In this document: piece after piece, positions 44,431-57,020 of the stretch
Layout of the letters: every line of letters begins with the position of its first letter
Position numbering within the stretch: position 1 is the stretch's first letter
NCBI GenBank assembly: GCA_015039465.1
Contig: MU129999.1
Span: 62,001-126,000, forward strand
Source of the DNA: Phlegmacium glaucopus
Taxonomy: Eukaryota > Basidiomycota > Agaricomycetes > Agaricales > Cortinariaceae
DNA: 64,000 bases
Direction: 5' to 3'
Made by a program: the position numbers and the translations under genes
The notes under the pieces: model-generated
Seen by the model: only the letters and a program-made list of their open reading frames with translations
Told to the model about the DNA's origin: nothing
The model's database searches: none

Positions 44431-46329
44431 CGTTATCAAGACAAAGGCTTGCAATGATGATCACGTGAAGCGATTTATTATAATAGCAAACTTGTCTCAG
44501 TTCCGTCTTGACTCTCATCGTAAGTAATGAGTAATGGCACCCCGTAAACGCCCTGTTAAACGATCAAGTACTCAAGCTGTTAACGTTGTTAACGTTAATG
44601 TTAACACTCGGGGGTTTGCCGCGTTGGCTGATGAGATCTACCTGGAAATCATCTCAAACATACCATCTGTGCCCATCCCAACACCAACCAATGTCAGTTC
44701 AGCTTTACATGCAGAGATTCGTCGCTCTAGGCACGAGACACTCCTGTCTCTGTCCTCAACTTGTCGTTCTCTTCGTAGAGTTTTCTGGCGCTACCTCTGG
44801 CAACGTATCGAAGTCCGTCAGGGAATGAAAGTCGGGGGTACAAATGATACTTTGGGATCCCCTGGCGCTTGGGGCAACCAATTAATCAAGAATTACGCAA
44901 TCGAACTCGTCCGTCAATTGGAAATTGTTACTGTCCGTAATCCACATCTGGCACAATATGTCAAGTCAGTCTATTTTTTAACCATTTATACTGCATCTTA
45001 TTTACTTGCGAATAGCTACCTCGACGTCTTTATTGGGGAATATTCATTTGATACCGTTCTTGCTGAACTGGCGCGTTGTTTGAGTCTTTTCCCAAATCTG
45101 CATACAATCCAGGTCGATGTCATTTCGAGATCGAGATCGAGATCATGGTTGGCGAACAAATCATCATTGAACAAACAATCGTTCGGGGGCATTTTTAAAC
45201 AAACGTTCAAGAGTTATTCATACCCCCAGATTCGCAATGTTTTCGTGATGTCTATAAGCAAGCCCTTGATTGCCTCCTGTCCAGAAGCAACGCGTGTTGG
45301 CTCCATAATATCAACTGTAGGATCAATGCCGCTTGAGCCGTCCGATTTACTGTGCAGTCTGATTGACACTTGTCCACGCTTGGAAGTACTCGACGAATGT
45401 GGTGACTTTATTTCGAAACCCAACATGTGCGAAAGTACGATTCCTCTAATTGCTTCATAATTTCTTGATCGTCTCACAATGTCAAGTTGTCGTCAAGAGC
45501 TTTCCAAACCTCCGCCAGGTTGCTTTGTCTCCTACAATTGGGTTATGCCCCTCTAGTGTATGGCCCCTCCTTGTCTGCGATAAATCGCCTGACCTTGTGT
45601 CTTGTAGATGAACGCTCTTGCCAAGCTGAACCATCTCCAAACCATCACACTAACGTGGAGGCAGTTATCATTAGTTTACGTGCCACACTTTTGGTCTTTA
45701 CCAACCGATAAAGGATCTGAACAGGTAGCCAAGGTGAGGCAAGCTTGGATAGAGGCTGCAAAACAAGTTCTGCTTCAAGTCCAGCATCGGGATAAACTCG
45801 AGAAATTCGTGGTCCACAAAGATGCAGGCCTTCTCGGTGAAGGTAGCACAGAAACCATCGTATTGAGGCCACATTCTTTGTAGTGTTTAAATTATAACTT
45901 AACTTGAATTTCGAAGGAGAATTTGGACACCAGCAAGGATAGCCTTTCTTGACGTTGCGATAATCAGCGAGTATGATTCTGGGTGGCTGCATGACAGAAA
46001 CATTACTCTTTCACACGAATGTTGATAGGAGACCAAAATTAAACGCCCATGTGTCCCACGTAAGACAGAACTCTAGTAGTATAGCGCACCAGATTCAAAT
46101 TGGATCAACTCCACACCATTGTTGATAAGCTTCACCTCGAACCCCCCGTACCCCACAACCCACACCCATGCCGCTCAGAGCTGGAGAGTTATGCGAAGGA
46201 TGCCACAAACATATCCACCCGCAAACGGTGGCTTTTAAAACATCGCATCCCCTCCCAGCATGTAATTTATGCCTCCCTCCTGGACATATTCTGCTAACTT
46301 GCGGGGGGTGCAAGCTCACTCGCTATTGC
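44431..46329 (+). repeat. Tandem duplication unit 2
   Basis: Starts at CGTTATCAAGACAAAGGCTT and carries F-box copy 2 and the intact MYND gene start, collinear with unit 1. Confidence 0.78.
44534..45883 (+). CDS. F-box-like protein, array copy 2
   Basis: Exons 44534-44964, 45016-45434, 45487-45557 and 45608-45883 total 1197 nt (398 aa). It is closest to copy 1 and shares the MAPRKRPVKRSSTQAVNV start with an expanded VNVNVN tract. Exon 2 is longer by an RSRSRSWLANKSSLNK insertion in the variable loop and an ISTVGSMPLE insertion before the next conserved block. The first donor is GTCAGT instead of GTGAGT. Its leader repeats that of copy 1 but is shorter and lacks the TATAAATA segment, so the two may be expressed differently. 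Confidence 0.8.
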
Positions 46330-47006
46330 GTAAGTTATTCATTGTTATTTGGGAACTTCCGACGAGAACCCCTTATCTATATCAATCCAATCTAGGGAAA
46401 GGTTTGTCAGAAAGGTCATCGAGCAGCTCATAAAGGAGCCTGTGAGGGTAACATCTGGATAAAAGAGTGGGCGAAGGTTTATGGCCCAGAAATGGAGGCG
46501 AAGCAAGCATCATTCGCTCGATGGTGCGAGGATAATAGTCAGGCATTTGGGCACGCGGCTTTTAAAGCGCTGGAGATCTTTTCTCCGTTAGATCGACAGA
46601 AAGCATGTAAGTCCGAGTCTTTGTAGTTCTCGAAACCATTCGTGTCCCCTGACATACACAAGACGAATACGTACTTTTCGTCGTTGTCAGGACGGAGAAC
46701 GTCGCTTCTGATAGAAAGCTGAGGTTCGATCATTCAATTTTCCTAGCAAGCAAACAATCCAGACAGTCTATGCACGACAAGCTCGACAGACCTATGGGCA
46801 TATTCCATAAAGATACAGGAGGCCCAGAAGCGGTGGAAAAGTTCCTCTTGCCTCCATCGGGATCTGTAATGAAAATCGTTCTGCAGAATATCAGTCTTCT
46901 TCCCCCGGTAAATTTATACATCCTCACATTCAATCTTGATGAAGAGGATCTGTACAATAAATATGATCCCAACTGGTTGAAACACCTGAAGAATAGGGTA
47001 AAATAG
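46168..47006 (+). CDS. MYND-type zinc finger protein
   Basis: Three exons, 46168-46329, 46396-46606 and 46663-47006, total 717 nt (238 aa). An N-terminal CEGC ... CNLC pair is followed by a MYND finger that straddles intron 1: CGGCKLTRYC, then GKVCQKGHRAAHKGAC, with the Cys/His ligands in the usual order. The rest (KEWAKVYGPEMEAKQASFARW, EYVLFVVVRTENVASD, FNLDEEDLYNKY) is not assigned to a family. MYND fingers bind short proline-rich peptides and often occur in transcriptional or methyltransferase proteins, but no SET domain is seen here. It converges with DIS3, leaving a 225-bp gap. Confidence 0.78.
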
Positions 47007-47231
47007 GTATCCCTTATGTTATCAATGTAATACTATGTCTTAGCAATCCTCCTTACGCGGAGGAGCCATTATCCAATAACATTTTTGAGAAAAATTTCTC
47101 ATACTTAGATCTAGTTCTCGTCTGGTCACTGCCTCCCCCACCAGGCCTTGCTCCAGAGAAATCTTTGATGATTAGGAAGACAACGATACAACACATTGGC
47201 ATGTAAGCAATGTAGCATTGACTGACTAGAA

Positions 47232-50200
47232 TCACAAATTCCGCGAGTCGACAGGATGTATCAAGGTCATCTTCACCCGCCCTCGTTGTGTATTTTTGTC
47301 CTTTTCAACTTCAATGCAAACTTTTACCTTGTCAAATACCGCAATCGTCTTCATTTGATCCGTCGATGACGATGAAGATGGTACCGTGATCGTATAATTC
47401 TCCGCATCGAACTGTGTATCTCGCTTGAACATCACCAAACCCTCGATGCCCAACCTAGACTCACACATAAGTATCAACCAAGGCAGCGGAAAATAGAAGC
47501 TAGCTCACTTTGATACAAAGACTCCCAATCCGTTCCTGAATGTCCTAATCACGAAAGCTTCTTCCGTTACTTGTGCCTCTTGGCCGCTTATCTTCCTTTC
47601 TCTCTCCCCGCGTCCTTTCAGAGCCAATCCGACATAAAACTCCACACTAGCTCTGCCTGCCATTTGAGCCATACGATGCCGGCGGTTTACAACATCCAAA
47701 ACCCGCTCCACGTGAGATTTGGAGTGTAAAGTTGCATGGAGAGGCGAGTAGCCAATGGCAGCTGATAGCTGGCGGTGTGCAAGGACGTCTATTTAGATTT
47801 TCGGATTCAACAACAAACAAAATTGTGGGTTAAGCAACGACATACCGGCATAACGTCGAATAGGACTCGTGAAATGTGTATAAATCGAACTGGCAAGACC
47901 ATAGTGTCCAAATGTATCTTTTCCGACACTGCCAGAGCAGAAATATTCTGCAGATAGCATACAACGAGTAGCCATGATGCGAACTAAGGTGTTGAACGCG
48001 GGTTCTGCTGGATCCTGTTCAAATGATGAATGAACTCCAAAATGGACAAAGCAGACAACCACATACGACACATTGATCCAATGACGCAGCCAAAGCACCA
48101 GAACTCGAGGTTTCAAGCTTCATTCCCTTCCTCTTCAACAATATATCCTGCAACTTCTCGAAATTCGTACGTGGAGGGGGCAAATGTCGTCTATACAGCA
48201 CACGGTTAGTCAACTCACAACCCAATGTCTCCAAGAGATAAGAAAAATCCACCTCAACACTGCAGTTTGTGGGAATGTCTCTTCAATCTTTCTCGCTACG
48301 CTGATATTAGCGAGCAGCATGAATTCTTCCACTAAGCTGTTCGTCTCTCTCATCTCTTTCTGCTCTACATCAATGGGGTCGGAAGATTCTGAGCTGTCGA
48401 GGTGGATTTTGACTTCAGGAGAGGCTAGGTTCAGAGCACCTGCAGCCATTCTTTTCGCTTTGAGTTTCTGAGCAAGTGTGTTTAGCATACGGATGCTGGA
48501 CGTTAGATCATCTTGATGGTGGCTGAGTGAATAGGATAAGAAGTATGTATAATCAGTTGAGAACATCGGAAGGAGTGGTTAGACCAGAAATGAAACGAAC
48601 GGGTCATCTTTTCGGATTTGAGCTTCTTCGTATGTGAAGGCGGCTTTGGAGGCGATAACAGATTTCGTGAAACGAACGTTAGTGATATCACCATCAGGTG
48701 TCATTTCCTAAGATGACCTGTCAGATATTGTAGTTACAAAAGATTCACCAACTCACCCAGATGACAGAAAATGCCAATCGTTCGACGAAAGGACGGAGAG
48801 AACAAAGGTTGGTTCCCAGTAACGCAGGCAACATATCGATACGCTTGTCTACAAGATAGACTGTTGTGCCTCTTGATGCTGCTTCGCTGTCCATCGGAGT
48901 ATCAGGATGGACAAAGTGGGAAACATCCGCAATATCTGGAATTTGAGACGTGGGTAACCAATCATCATAAAGAAACATTTGAGACTTACGGACTCCAGCT
49001 TCGATGTTGCCATTGGGCAATAAACGAGCATGCAGAGCATCGTCAATATCTTGACAATCTAACAGACAGATTTCATCGTTAGCACAAGTGGATATAGAAA
49101 GAAAAAGCAGACACTCACTCGGAGGGTCAATACTGCAGATAAGTAAATCCCTCAGATCCTCTCGATCTCTCCATTCTGGACTTGTCGTACTTTTCGCCGG
49201 CACAACCCACCGCTCTCCTTGTTCAGGCAAGCAATCCAAAATAGCCTTCCCAAAAGGCCGATACGGAACCTCAAACTCCAACAACAAACTCTCTTGTTCA
49301 GCCTCTTTGCTCTCTACCTTGCCTAATGCACGCACGAAGTGACCTTCAGGATACCGCGAGGTGACATCCCATCGATCGATGGTGACAAGGATTTTTTGAC
49401 CGATGAGGGAGGGTGCTTGGCGGGTACGCAGTCTGATACGAGGAAGGAGTCTTGAAACAGGTGTTGCAAAGACAGTTTGTTGGGAAAGAGAGGTAGCATT
49501 TGATGAAGTGAGTGAAGTGCTGTCAATGTGGCATACGTAACTATGAAAGATTATTCAGTTTTCAGGTTCATGTTCATAGATCGTGGATAACGTACGCTCG
49601 CCAATTTCGTTTGATGATCCCGACGATTCGACCTGTCGGTTGTTTTTCTGATGTCCGTTTTTCTGATTGAATATGTCTGGATTCTTTCACGAGAACTTCG
49701 TCGTTTTCTTCCTCTCCCTCTTCTCCAGAATCTTCAGCATCGTCGTTTTTCAGAGTAGCTAGGTTGGTGTCTCTTCAGATGTGGATCTTCGAAATATTGA
49801 CAATGAAACTCATCTTACCGTCCTGGTCGACAACTTCATCTGCTGGTGCTTTCCATTCTTTCTTGTCGAAAATCTCAATTACCACCACGTCGCCATTGAC
49901 AGCCCTGTTCATGTTCTCTCTTCCAACCAACAGTACAGGCTTGGTAAACGCTGGTACTGGTACGCTTCCTTCGAGATAGTTGTATTGATTCGCATTGAAA
50001 TGCCCTTGATGCAGTTCCCCTGCCTTAACACCAGCTAAAAGCGTCGCAGTGGAAAGATACTTGAGCCAAAAAGTCAGAAAGGAAAAAAAAGAACACAGTC
50101 GGTTCTGAAGAGAAGATATGAGACGTACATCAGGATAAAGCGCTTGTCGTCCCGCAGCCGCTTTTGTAGGTTCTATATCTTCACTACCGACAGCAGCAAG

Positions 50201-51177
50201 AAGGTCTAAGAGTTGTGTAGAGTCTTTCATACCCTCGACGTACTTGCGTACTATAAAGTCCATGGTTTAATTCCCTCGCAGAAGAAGCTGAAGCTGGAAA
50301 CTGGCCTGACGTGGATGATATTCCTGACTTTTCTGCTTTCTGCCTATTAGCAGCATCTTCCGTCATGAGAACGATAGTTGGAATTTTTGGAGGTTCTTGG
50401 CCGCGGACGGGAGGTCGATTCAACTTCAAATGAGATGTGTACCATGCAGCAGCCTTGCGTATGCCTTAGAGAATTGTTGAAAAGGTAGTAACACTAAGAA
50501 ATTTTTAGAAACGTACCTCGATCATTGCGATCATTTGGTGTTTCCCCCTCCTCCCTCACGATAGCAGTTTCTCTGTAATTCTTTTTTTCAGATTAGAGGT
50601 TCAATGGTTTAAATAACGATGGACGACTCACGATCTATATTCATTGTAGAATATCCATATTTTCTTATCATCCATTCTTGTTAATGCTTTGAGGCGGTTA
50701 TACAAAGGAAGCGATCGATGGCGGACTTCTTCAATGACGGTTTGGAGTAAAATTATGGGAGGTGTGAATAGCGGCGATTCTACAAGGTCCATCTGGAGGG
50801 CAGAGCTAGGTCAATATTGGGAAGGGAAAAAGAGGTTGTTTAAGTTAACGTACTTGGGACAAGAAAACGTTTGTGTCTGGCAAAACGAAATGACCCTCTG
50901 GAAACGAAGGATGGCCCGTCTCCCCAAGTCTAGGGAGTGCACTCGAAATTTCTGGTTCACATTCCCGACAGCCCTGAATACCACACGATACATCATTGCG
51001 CAGATATCGTTCACGAAGGACTACGCAAGGAAAATCAATATTCTCTGTGCGGGTTTAACCAAGAAAGTGGTTTAAAGCACCTTTGATAACCTTCCCTTTG
51101 GCCGTTTTCTTGAAAAATTTGCGCTGAGTGATGACCGCTTCGGACCTTGGTCTTTTGAGAACTCTTATTTCTACCAT
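47232..51177 (-). CDS. DIS3: Exosome 3'-5' exoribonuclease/endonuclease DIS3 (Rrp44)
   Basis: Multi-exon, from [15 protein letters not shown] at 51177 to the stop at 47232. DIS3 is the catalytic subunit of the RNA exosome. The PIN endonuclease domain is at the N-terminus: [59 protein letters not shown] and [16 protein letters not shown]. Cold-shock domains follow ([27 protein letters not shown]). The RNB core contains [20 protein letters not shown] with the metal-binding Asp set, [52 protein letters not shown] and [15 protein letters not shown]-terminal S1-like region ends [13 protein letters not shown]. The NDRNDR motif and PIN domain distinguish it from DIS3L2. The introns rejoin conserved text where checked, so the gene looks intact. 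Confidence 0.9.
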
Positions 51178-51526
51178 TCTAGATCCAAAACTTCAGCTTT
51201 TTGGATACTGGCAGTGGTGGCAGGCTGAGATACCAGCTTCTTACGTAATAATAGATTCAGAACAACACAAACTTAGACGACACAAAGGGTCTCTTATTTA
51301 TAAATTATATACATTACATATACTCCATCGATGGCTAGGGAAGAGCTACTGACTACATTATCAATGGTCCAATGGAACGGCGCTGAGATTTCCCAAAAAT
51401 GAAAATAACTGGCACGTGCCTGTAGTGGCCAGATGTGAGACCACCGCGTTGGTATTGCCCTCAATGTCTTGGAGTTACTCTAGTAGCTCTGTTCATTGTC
51501 TTCCACACACAACTGCGTCACAATAT
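51178..51526. promoter_or_regulatory. Divergent region, DIS3 / F-box copy 3
   Basis: A 349-bp gap between divergent genes. The stretch just before the F-box ATG (GCTCTGTTCATTGTCTTCC) recurs, decayed, at about 56942 without an F-box gene behind it. Confidence 0.45.
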
Positions 51527-52868
51527 ATGGCCCCTCGTACGCGGCGCACCTTAGGTCGCCTCAAAAGCTCTCAGGCTGCTGCACTACAAACCTCTTTGAG
51601 CACTCAAGCTATTAACACTCGCGGTTTCCCTACTTTGGCTGATGAGATATACCTCGAAATCATCTCTTATCTACCATCTGTACCTATTCCTACACCAATC
51701 ACTTCCGAGTCACCGTTATATCCAGAGATACGTCGCTCTAGGCACGAGACACTCCTGTCTCTGTCACAAACCTCTCGTTCACTTCGTAGATTTTTCTGGC
51801 GTTACCTATGGCAGCGTATCGAGGTCCGTGAGGGAATGAAAATCAGGGATCAAGATGATACTTCAGAAGGCTCTTCATATCTGACTCGCAGTGACCCTTG
51901 GTCCAGCAAAGCACGCGAAAGGTACACGATAGAACTCGTTCGCCAATTAGAAATCGTCACCGTCCGCAATCCGCAATTGGCCCAATATGTTAAGTGAGCT
52001 ATGTTGGAATTATCCGTGCTGCGACTTGTTCACTTGTTAACAAGTTACCTTGACATATTCATTGGCGAATATTCAATAAACACTGTTGCTGAATTGGCGC
52101 GTTGTTTGAGTCTATTCTCAAACCTTCATACGGTTCAGATCGATGTCACTATAAGTTCTGGACGATCTCTGGGGAGAGTCTTTGAACGAACGTTCAAAAA
52201 GTATTCATATCCTCAGATCCGTAATGTTTTCGTCATGTTTTTCAACCAATCTTTGATTGCATCTTGCCCCGAGGCAAGGCACATCGGCTTTACGCGACGA
52301 TGGGCGCTGCTCCCCTCATTGCTGCAGACCATAATAGATCATTGTCCTCGTCTGGAAGTACTCGAAGACCCCGGTGATTTTTTTTGGAAATACGATACGT
52401 ACAGACGTACGATTCTATAATTCCTTTTACCTTAGCATTGGAAAGTTCTAACCGTTTTCACATTTCCAAGTCATGGTCGATAACTTTCCAAACCTCCGCA
52501 CCATAACGATATCTCCCTTAGTAATTACTAGTATAGCACACCCCTCTGAAGTATGTCTCTTCTTTCCTCGCGAAGACTCGGCTGATTCCATTGCCTTGTA
52601 GATCGACATTCTCAAGAAGCTGAATCATCTGCAGAACGTCATAATATTCTGGAAACCGTCACTAATACATCTAATGCCTTGGCGTCTATCACATGCTGAG
52701 AAAGTTGCACACCTGAATAGGATACAAGAAGATTGGATAGAGAGGGTCAAACGTATTTTGGTGCGAATTCAGCTTCGTGACAAGCTCGACAAAACAATAG
52801 TCATAAGGAACTACGAGGGTGAAGTGAGAAAAATCTTGATAAAGCCGGTTGACACTTCGGAGGATTGA
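51527..52868 (+). CDS. F-box-like protein, array copy 3
   Basis: Exons 51527-51993, 52045-52406, 52471-52550 and 52602-52868 total 1176 nt (391 aa). I take the ATG of MAPRTRRTLGRLKS as the start, because the upstream open frame from 51416 covers the conserved leader. This is the most diverged intact member. It has SYLPSVPIPTPITSES in the F-box insert, TSRSLRRFFWRYLW, a SSYLTRSDPWSSKAR loop, one residue fewer in EYSINTVAELARC, and a distinct exon 4 ending RNYEGEVRKILIKPVDTSED. Its exon 4 and 3' flank were copied to 60705-61350. Confidence 0.8.
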
Positions 52869-53260
52869 AGTTTTGGAAGGTCCTCAGGCTGTAGTTGCAG
52901 ACTGTTGTGATGTTTAGTACGAAATAGTAAGATCTTTCTCTGCTCTCATCATAAGTAATCGAAGTACTTGTATCGAATGCTAGTCATTTCAATGTGTCGA
53001 TAAATGGATTCAAAGTTGCGAAAACTGATTTGTAAAGAATCTTGGATTCCGGGTCGCAGAAGTCCATCGTTGACAACCTCAATTTACTTGCAAATGGTTT
53101 TTTAAACATAGAATAGATTAAGTAGTGAAGCTACTAGCTAGTGAAGCACTACTGACACATTTGTCAAAGCAAATGTTAAACATTAGAGTGTGGCTTCTAT
53201 CAACACCAGACGAAAACTAGTACTAGGTGGGATATCCGAGTCGCAGTACTAAATTTAAAC
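52602..53260 (+). repeat. Segmental duplicate: copy 3 exon 4 plus 3' flank
   Basis: Collinear with 60705-61350: both run from ATCGACATT of exon 4 through GTTTTGGAAGG, GTTGCAGACTGTTGTGA, CTGATTTGTAAAGAATCTTG and CAAAGCAAATGTTAAA. An F-box gene (copies 4 and 7) lies further downstream of each. Confidence 0.75.
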
Positions 53261-53588
53261 TGATCAGATTTTTACTTGCAAAGTATTTTTTTTACATAGA
53301 ATAGATAAGTAGAGCAGGCTCAGGCTGACACATTTATCAATACCAGACGAGAAGTGGGATATCGCGAGCTTACTACATAAACCGACCAGAGGTTAGGGTC
53401 AGAGCACTGGCAGATCAGTGCCGGCATCTTGATCTCTGAGTCAAGCAATATCTTTTCGGTACCACCACCGTGAGTGTTCAGTACTGAACACTCACGGTGG
53501 TGGTATCAGTTTCTGGCAGATTCCTGAAATACTTTCCTGACGCTAAAAATTATTATTCTTTAACTTTGTCTGTGGACCGTGTTCTTAT
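52869..53588. other. Spacer between F-box copies 3 and 4
   Basis: Non-coding. The left part belongs to the segmental duplicate and the right part holds the 46-bp palindrome and the leader of copy 4. Within the spacer, a short ACATAGAATAGAT...AAGTAG motif recurs at about 53107 and 53296. Confidence 0.5.
53460..53505. repeat. 46-bp perfect palindrome upstream of F-box copy 4
   Basis: Two 23-bp arms with no spacer: TACCACCACCGTGAGTGTTC then AGT, mirrored exactly as ACT then GAACACTCACGGTGGTGGTA. It ends 83 bases before the copy 4 ATG. Copy 7 has only one arm at the equivalent place (TACCACCTTGAGTGTTCAG near 61948). Confidence 0.9.
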
Positions 53589-54977
53589 ATGGCCCCCCGG
53601 AAGCGTGTCGATCGCCTTAAAGGTCCTGCCACACCACAAACCTCTTTGAGCACTCAAGCTGTCAACATCTGCGGCTTTCCTGCTCTAGCTGATGAAATAT
53701 ACCTCGAAATAATCTCTCATATACCCTCTGTACCTATTCCTACGCCAATCAGTTCGCCTTTGCATCCAGAGATACGTCGCTGTAGGCACGAGACACTGCT
53801 GTCTCTCTCACAGACCTGCCGTTCACTTCGTAGGGTTTTTGTGCGTTACCTATGGCAGCGTATTGAGGTCCGCGAGGGAATGAAAGTAGGGGATGAAAAT
53901 GATACTTTGATAAACCCTTCACCTTTCAACTACCGCCATGCAAACCAGAAACCACTCAAGCCGTACGCAGTTGAGCTTGTCCGTCAATTAGAGATCGTGA
54001 CTGTCCGCAACCAGCAGTTGGCCCAATATGTCAAGTGAGTTCTATTTGAATCCTTGATTTTGCATCGTGTTCATTTCCTAAAAGCTACGTTGACGTATTC
54101 ATTGGGGAATATTCATGTGACACAGTCCTTGCTGAATTTGCGCGTTGTTTGAGTCTATTTTCAAACTTGCATACAATCCAGATCGATGTCGTCTTGGGTT
54201 CTAAACGATCCTTGGGGAACTTTTTTGAGCGAGCTTTCAAGAAATATTCATACCCTCAAATTCGCAATGTTTTTGTCATGTCATTGAGCGAATCCTTGCT
54301 TGGATCTTGCCCCGAGGCGAGGCGCATTGGATTTGCAAGAGGCTGGGCAATTCCGAGGTCGTCACTGCACAGAATAGTTGGCAACTGTCCTCGTTTGGAA
54401 GTACTTGAAGATGTCAGTGGCTTCATTTGCAAGGGCGATACCAGCAACTGTACGATTTTAAATTTGCTTCAACTCAGTTTTAAATCCCTAACCATATCCA
54501 AATGTTCAAGTTGTCGTCGAAAACTTCCCTAACCTCCGCCATATTACGATATCTCCTTCAATAGTGATAGAACACAACTCTCCTGTATGTTCTTTCCTTC
54601 CCACCATAACTTAGCTGATTCCTTCCATTTCTTAGATCGACATCCTTGCTAAGCTGAATCAACTCCAGACCATCACATTATTATGGCAACCATCGCTGCT
54701 GCCTCTTAAACTTCGTCATTACCACCGATCACCCTTGGAACGGTCCAAATATCTGGAGGGAGTAAAGGAAGATTGGATCGATAGAGCAAAACGAATTTTG
54801 ATCACGGTCCAACGTCGCGATAAGCTTGATAAATTCCTGATGGTCGAAAGTGCCTCACTGAATGATAACTCGGAGGTTGTTGGCACAGTCACACAAGCCA
54901 TCGTATTGAAGCCGTTTGAGCATTCGAGGGAATTTTTGGCCACTTTTACTGTCAATGGAACCTTCCAGACCAAGTGA
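53589..54977 (+). CDS. F-box-like protein, array copy 4
   Basis: Exons 53589-54034, 54085-54449, 54511-54584 and 54636-54977 total 1227 nt (408 aa), the longest member. It starts MAPRKRVDRLKGPATPQTSL, with VNICGFPALADEIYLEIISH as the F-box start and a C-for-S change in IRRCRHETLLS. Exon 4 ends with a 13-residue tail (EFLATFTVNGTFQTK region) that copy 7 has lost. Its exons 1-2 are nearest to copy 6 and its exons 3-4 to copy 7. The leader contains TTTCTGGCAGATT and CTTTGTCTGTGG, shared with copies 6 and 7. Confidence 0.8.
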
Positions 54978-55289
54978 GCATACGCATATCCTGGTGAATA
55001 CATCAAAAATAAATTTGATAATATCCAGATAGATCGGTCGACCTTCTACATTGTGAGTCATGTGAAGGCTCGCTAGTGACTGTTCAGGGATGAGTTAACG
55101 TGAATTATTCAAATATGTGTAGATTTTTGAAGTTGCCAATTGACTAACGACTCTCACATCCCTGAGGTCGCTAACATTGTTATCATTAGAGCGATGAGTG
55201 TCGCTGAGTTAGGGGCCAAAGTCACGTGATCTATATCTAAGTATGTGAAACCAACGATCTATCTTTTGATTCATTGCGACCATTCTGAC

Positions 55290-56599
55290 ATGATCACTCG
55301 AAACCGCCTTAAAGGCCCTACTGCCACACCACAACCCTCTTTGGGCGCTCAAGCTGTTAATGTTAACACCTCCGGCTTCCCTGCTCTAGCTGATGAAATA
55401 TACCTCGAAATCATATCTCATATAGCCTCTGTGCCTATTCCTACACCAATCAGCTCACCTTCGCATCCAGAGATACGTCGCTCTAGGTATGAGACACTGC
55501 TGTCTCTCTCACAGACCTGCCGTTCGCTTCGTAGGGTTTTTTTGCGTTACCTATGGCAGCGTATTGAGGTCCGCGAGGGAATGAAAGTAGGGGATAAAAA
55601 TGATACTTTGCCTCCGTCTGTCAACTACCACCATACCATCAAGAAATCATTCGAGAAGTACACAGTTGAGCTTGTCCGTCAATTGGAGATCGTGACTATC
55701 CGCAACCCACAGTTGGCCCAATATGTCAAGTCAGTTTTTTTAGATCCTTGGTGCTGCGTCTTGTTCATTTGCCAACAGCTACGTTGACATATTTATTGGG
55801 AAGCATTCATTTAAAATGGTCGTTGCTGAATTGGCGCGTTGTTTGAGTTTATTTTCAAACCTGCATACAATCCAGATCGATGTCACCTCGTTTTCTAAAC
55901 GCCGCGTTTTTGAGCGAACTTTCAAGAAATATTCATACCCTCAAATTCGCAATGTTTTTCTCATGTATTCGAGTGAATCCTTGCTTGCATCTTGCCCCAA
56001 GGCGAGGCGCATTGGATTTACATTAGGTTGGACAATACCGGGGTCATTCCTTTACAGAATGGTTGACAACTGTCCTCGTTTCGAAGTACTCGAAGATTTC
56101 TCTGGTTTCATGTGCAGATACGATGCTTGCAAGTGTACGATTTTATGTTTGCTTCAATTCAGCTTGAAATTCCTAACCATATCCAAATGTTCAAGTTATC
56201 GTTGGAAAATTTCCTAACCTCCGCCACATTACGATAACTCCTTCAATAGTGCTAGAACACGCCTCTCCTGTATGTTCTATTCCACCTGTCATAACTCGGC
56301 TGATTGTTTTGTAGATCGACGTTCTTGCTAAGCTGAACCAACTCCAGAGCATCACAATAATATGGAAACAATCACTAATGGTTCATACAGTTGATCATGA
56401 TTCGGAACGGTATTCAACACCCTTGGAACTTTCTAAACTTCTGGACCCAGCGAAGGAAGCTTGGATGGACACAGCAAAACGAATTTTGATCGCTGTCCAA
56501 CTCCGTGATGGGCTCGAAAAATTCCTGACGGTCTTAACTGAGACCCGTGAGGGTATTGGCAGCCAAGTTACACAAAGCATCACGTTGAAACCCGTTTAA
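55290..56599 (+). CDS. F-box-like protein, array copy 5
   Basis: Exons 55290-55729, 55779-56134, 56196-56269 and 56315-56599 total 1155 nt (384 aa). The start MITRNRLKGPTATPQPSL lines up with the other copies, although an upstream in-frame ATG at 55245 exists. IASVPIPTPISSPSHPEIRR follows helix 1. Exon 2 reads IFIGKHSFKMVVAELARC, with KHS in place of EYS. Exon 4 carries the LTETREGIGSQVTQSITLKP ending shared only with copy 6. Its 5' leader differs from those of copies 4, 6 and 7. Confidence 0.8.
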
Positions 56600-57020
56600 T
56601 GATTCGAGGGAAGCTTTGGCTCTTGTATCCATGTTAAGTTATAGCTCATGATGTATCGATTGCACGTTTCCCTGTGCCAATTCGTGGCTATTCAAGATGT
56701 GAACCTGGACTTGAGGATTCTATTGACAATGAAGGTGTAGACGAAATCAAATTGAATTGAATACATTTAATGAGTTCGAGCGCTGATCACCGTCCAATGG
56801 ACGGTGCTGTTATAACTTATAGCCAGCGGTGTGGGACTTCATGGTCACCGTAAAAACCAAAGATTCTAGACCCCAGAGCTACTTAGTAAATTGCCCGCAA
56901 CATACTGAGTCAAGCTGTGGTCGCTTTCAAGTTTGGAGGTAGCGCTGTTCATTGTCTTCCTCACACAGCCGTGACCTGTTTTGTGGGCGCCATTGCTCCC
57001 AGTTCAACTTACTATAGCAG
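56600..57020. other. Spacer with a decayed F-box leader
   Basis: Non-coding. Around 56930-56975 it repeats the leader of copy 3 (GCTGTTCATTGTCTTCC followed by CACACA) but no F-box exon follows, so an upstream fragment was copied alone or its gene was lost. Confidence 0.45.

Noticed and set aside
53461..53504. Direct repeats or CRISPR-like array around the palindrome
   Set aside because: There is only one inverted pair, with no repeated units and spacers, and the sequence is eukaryotic.
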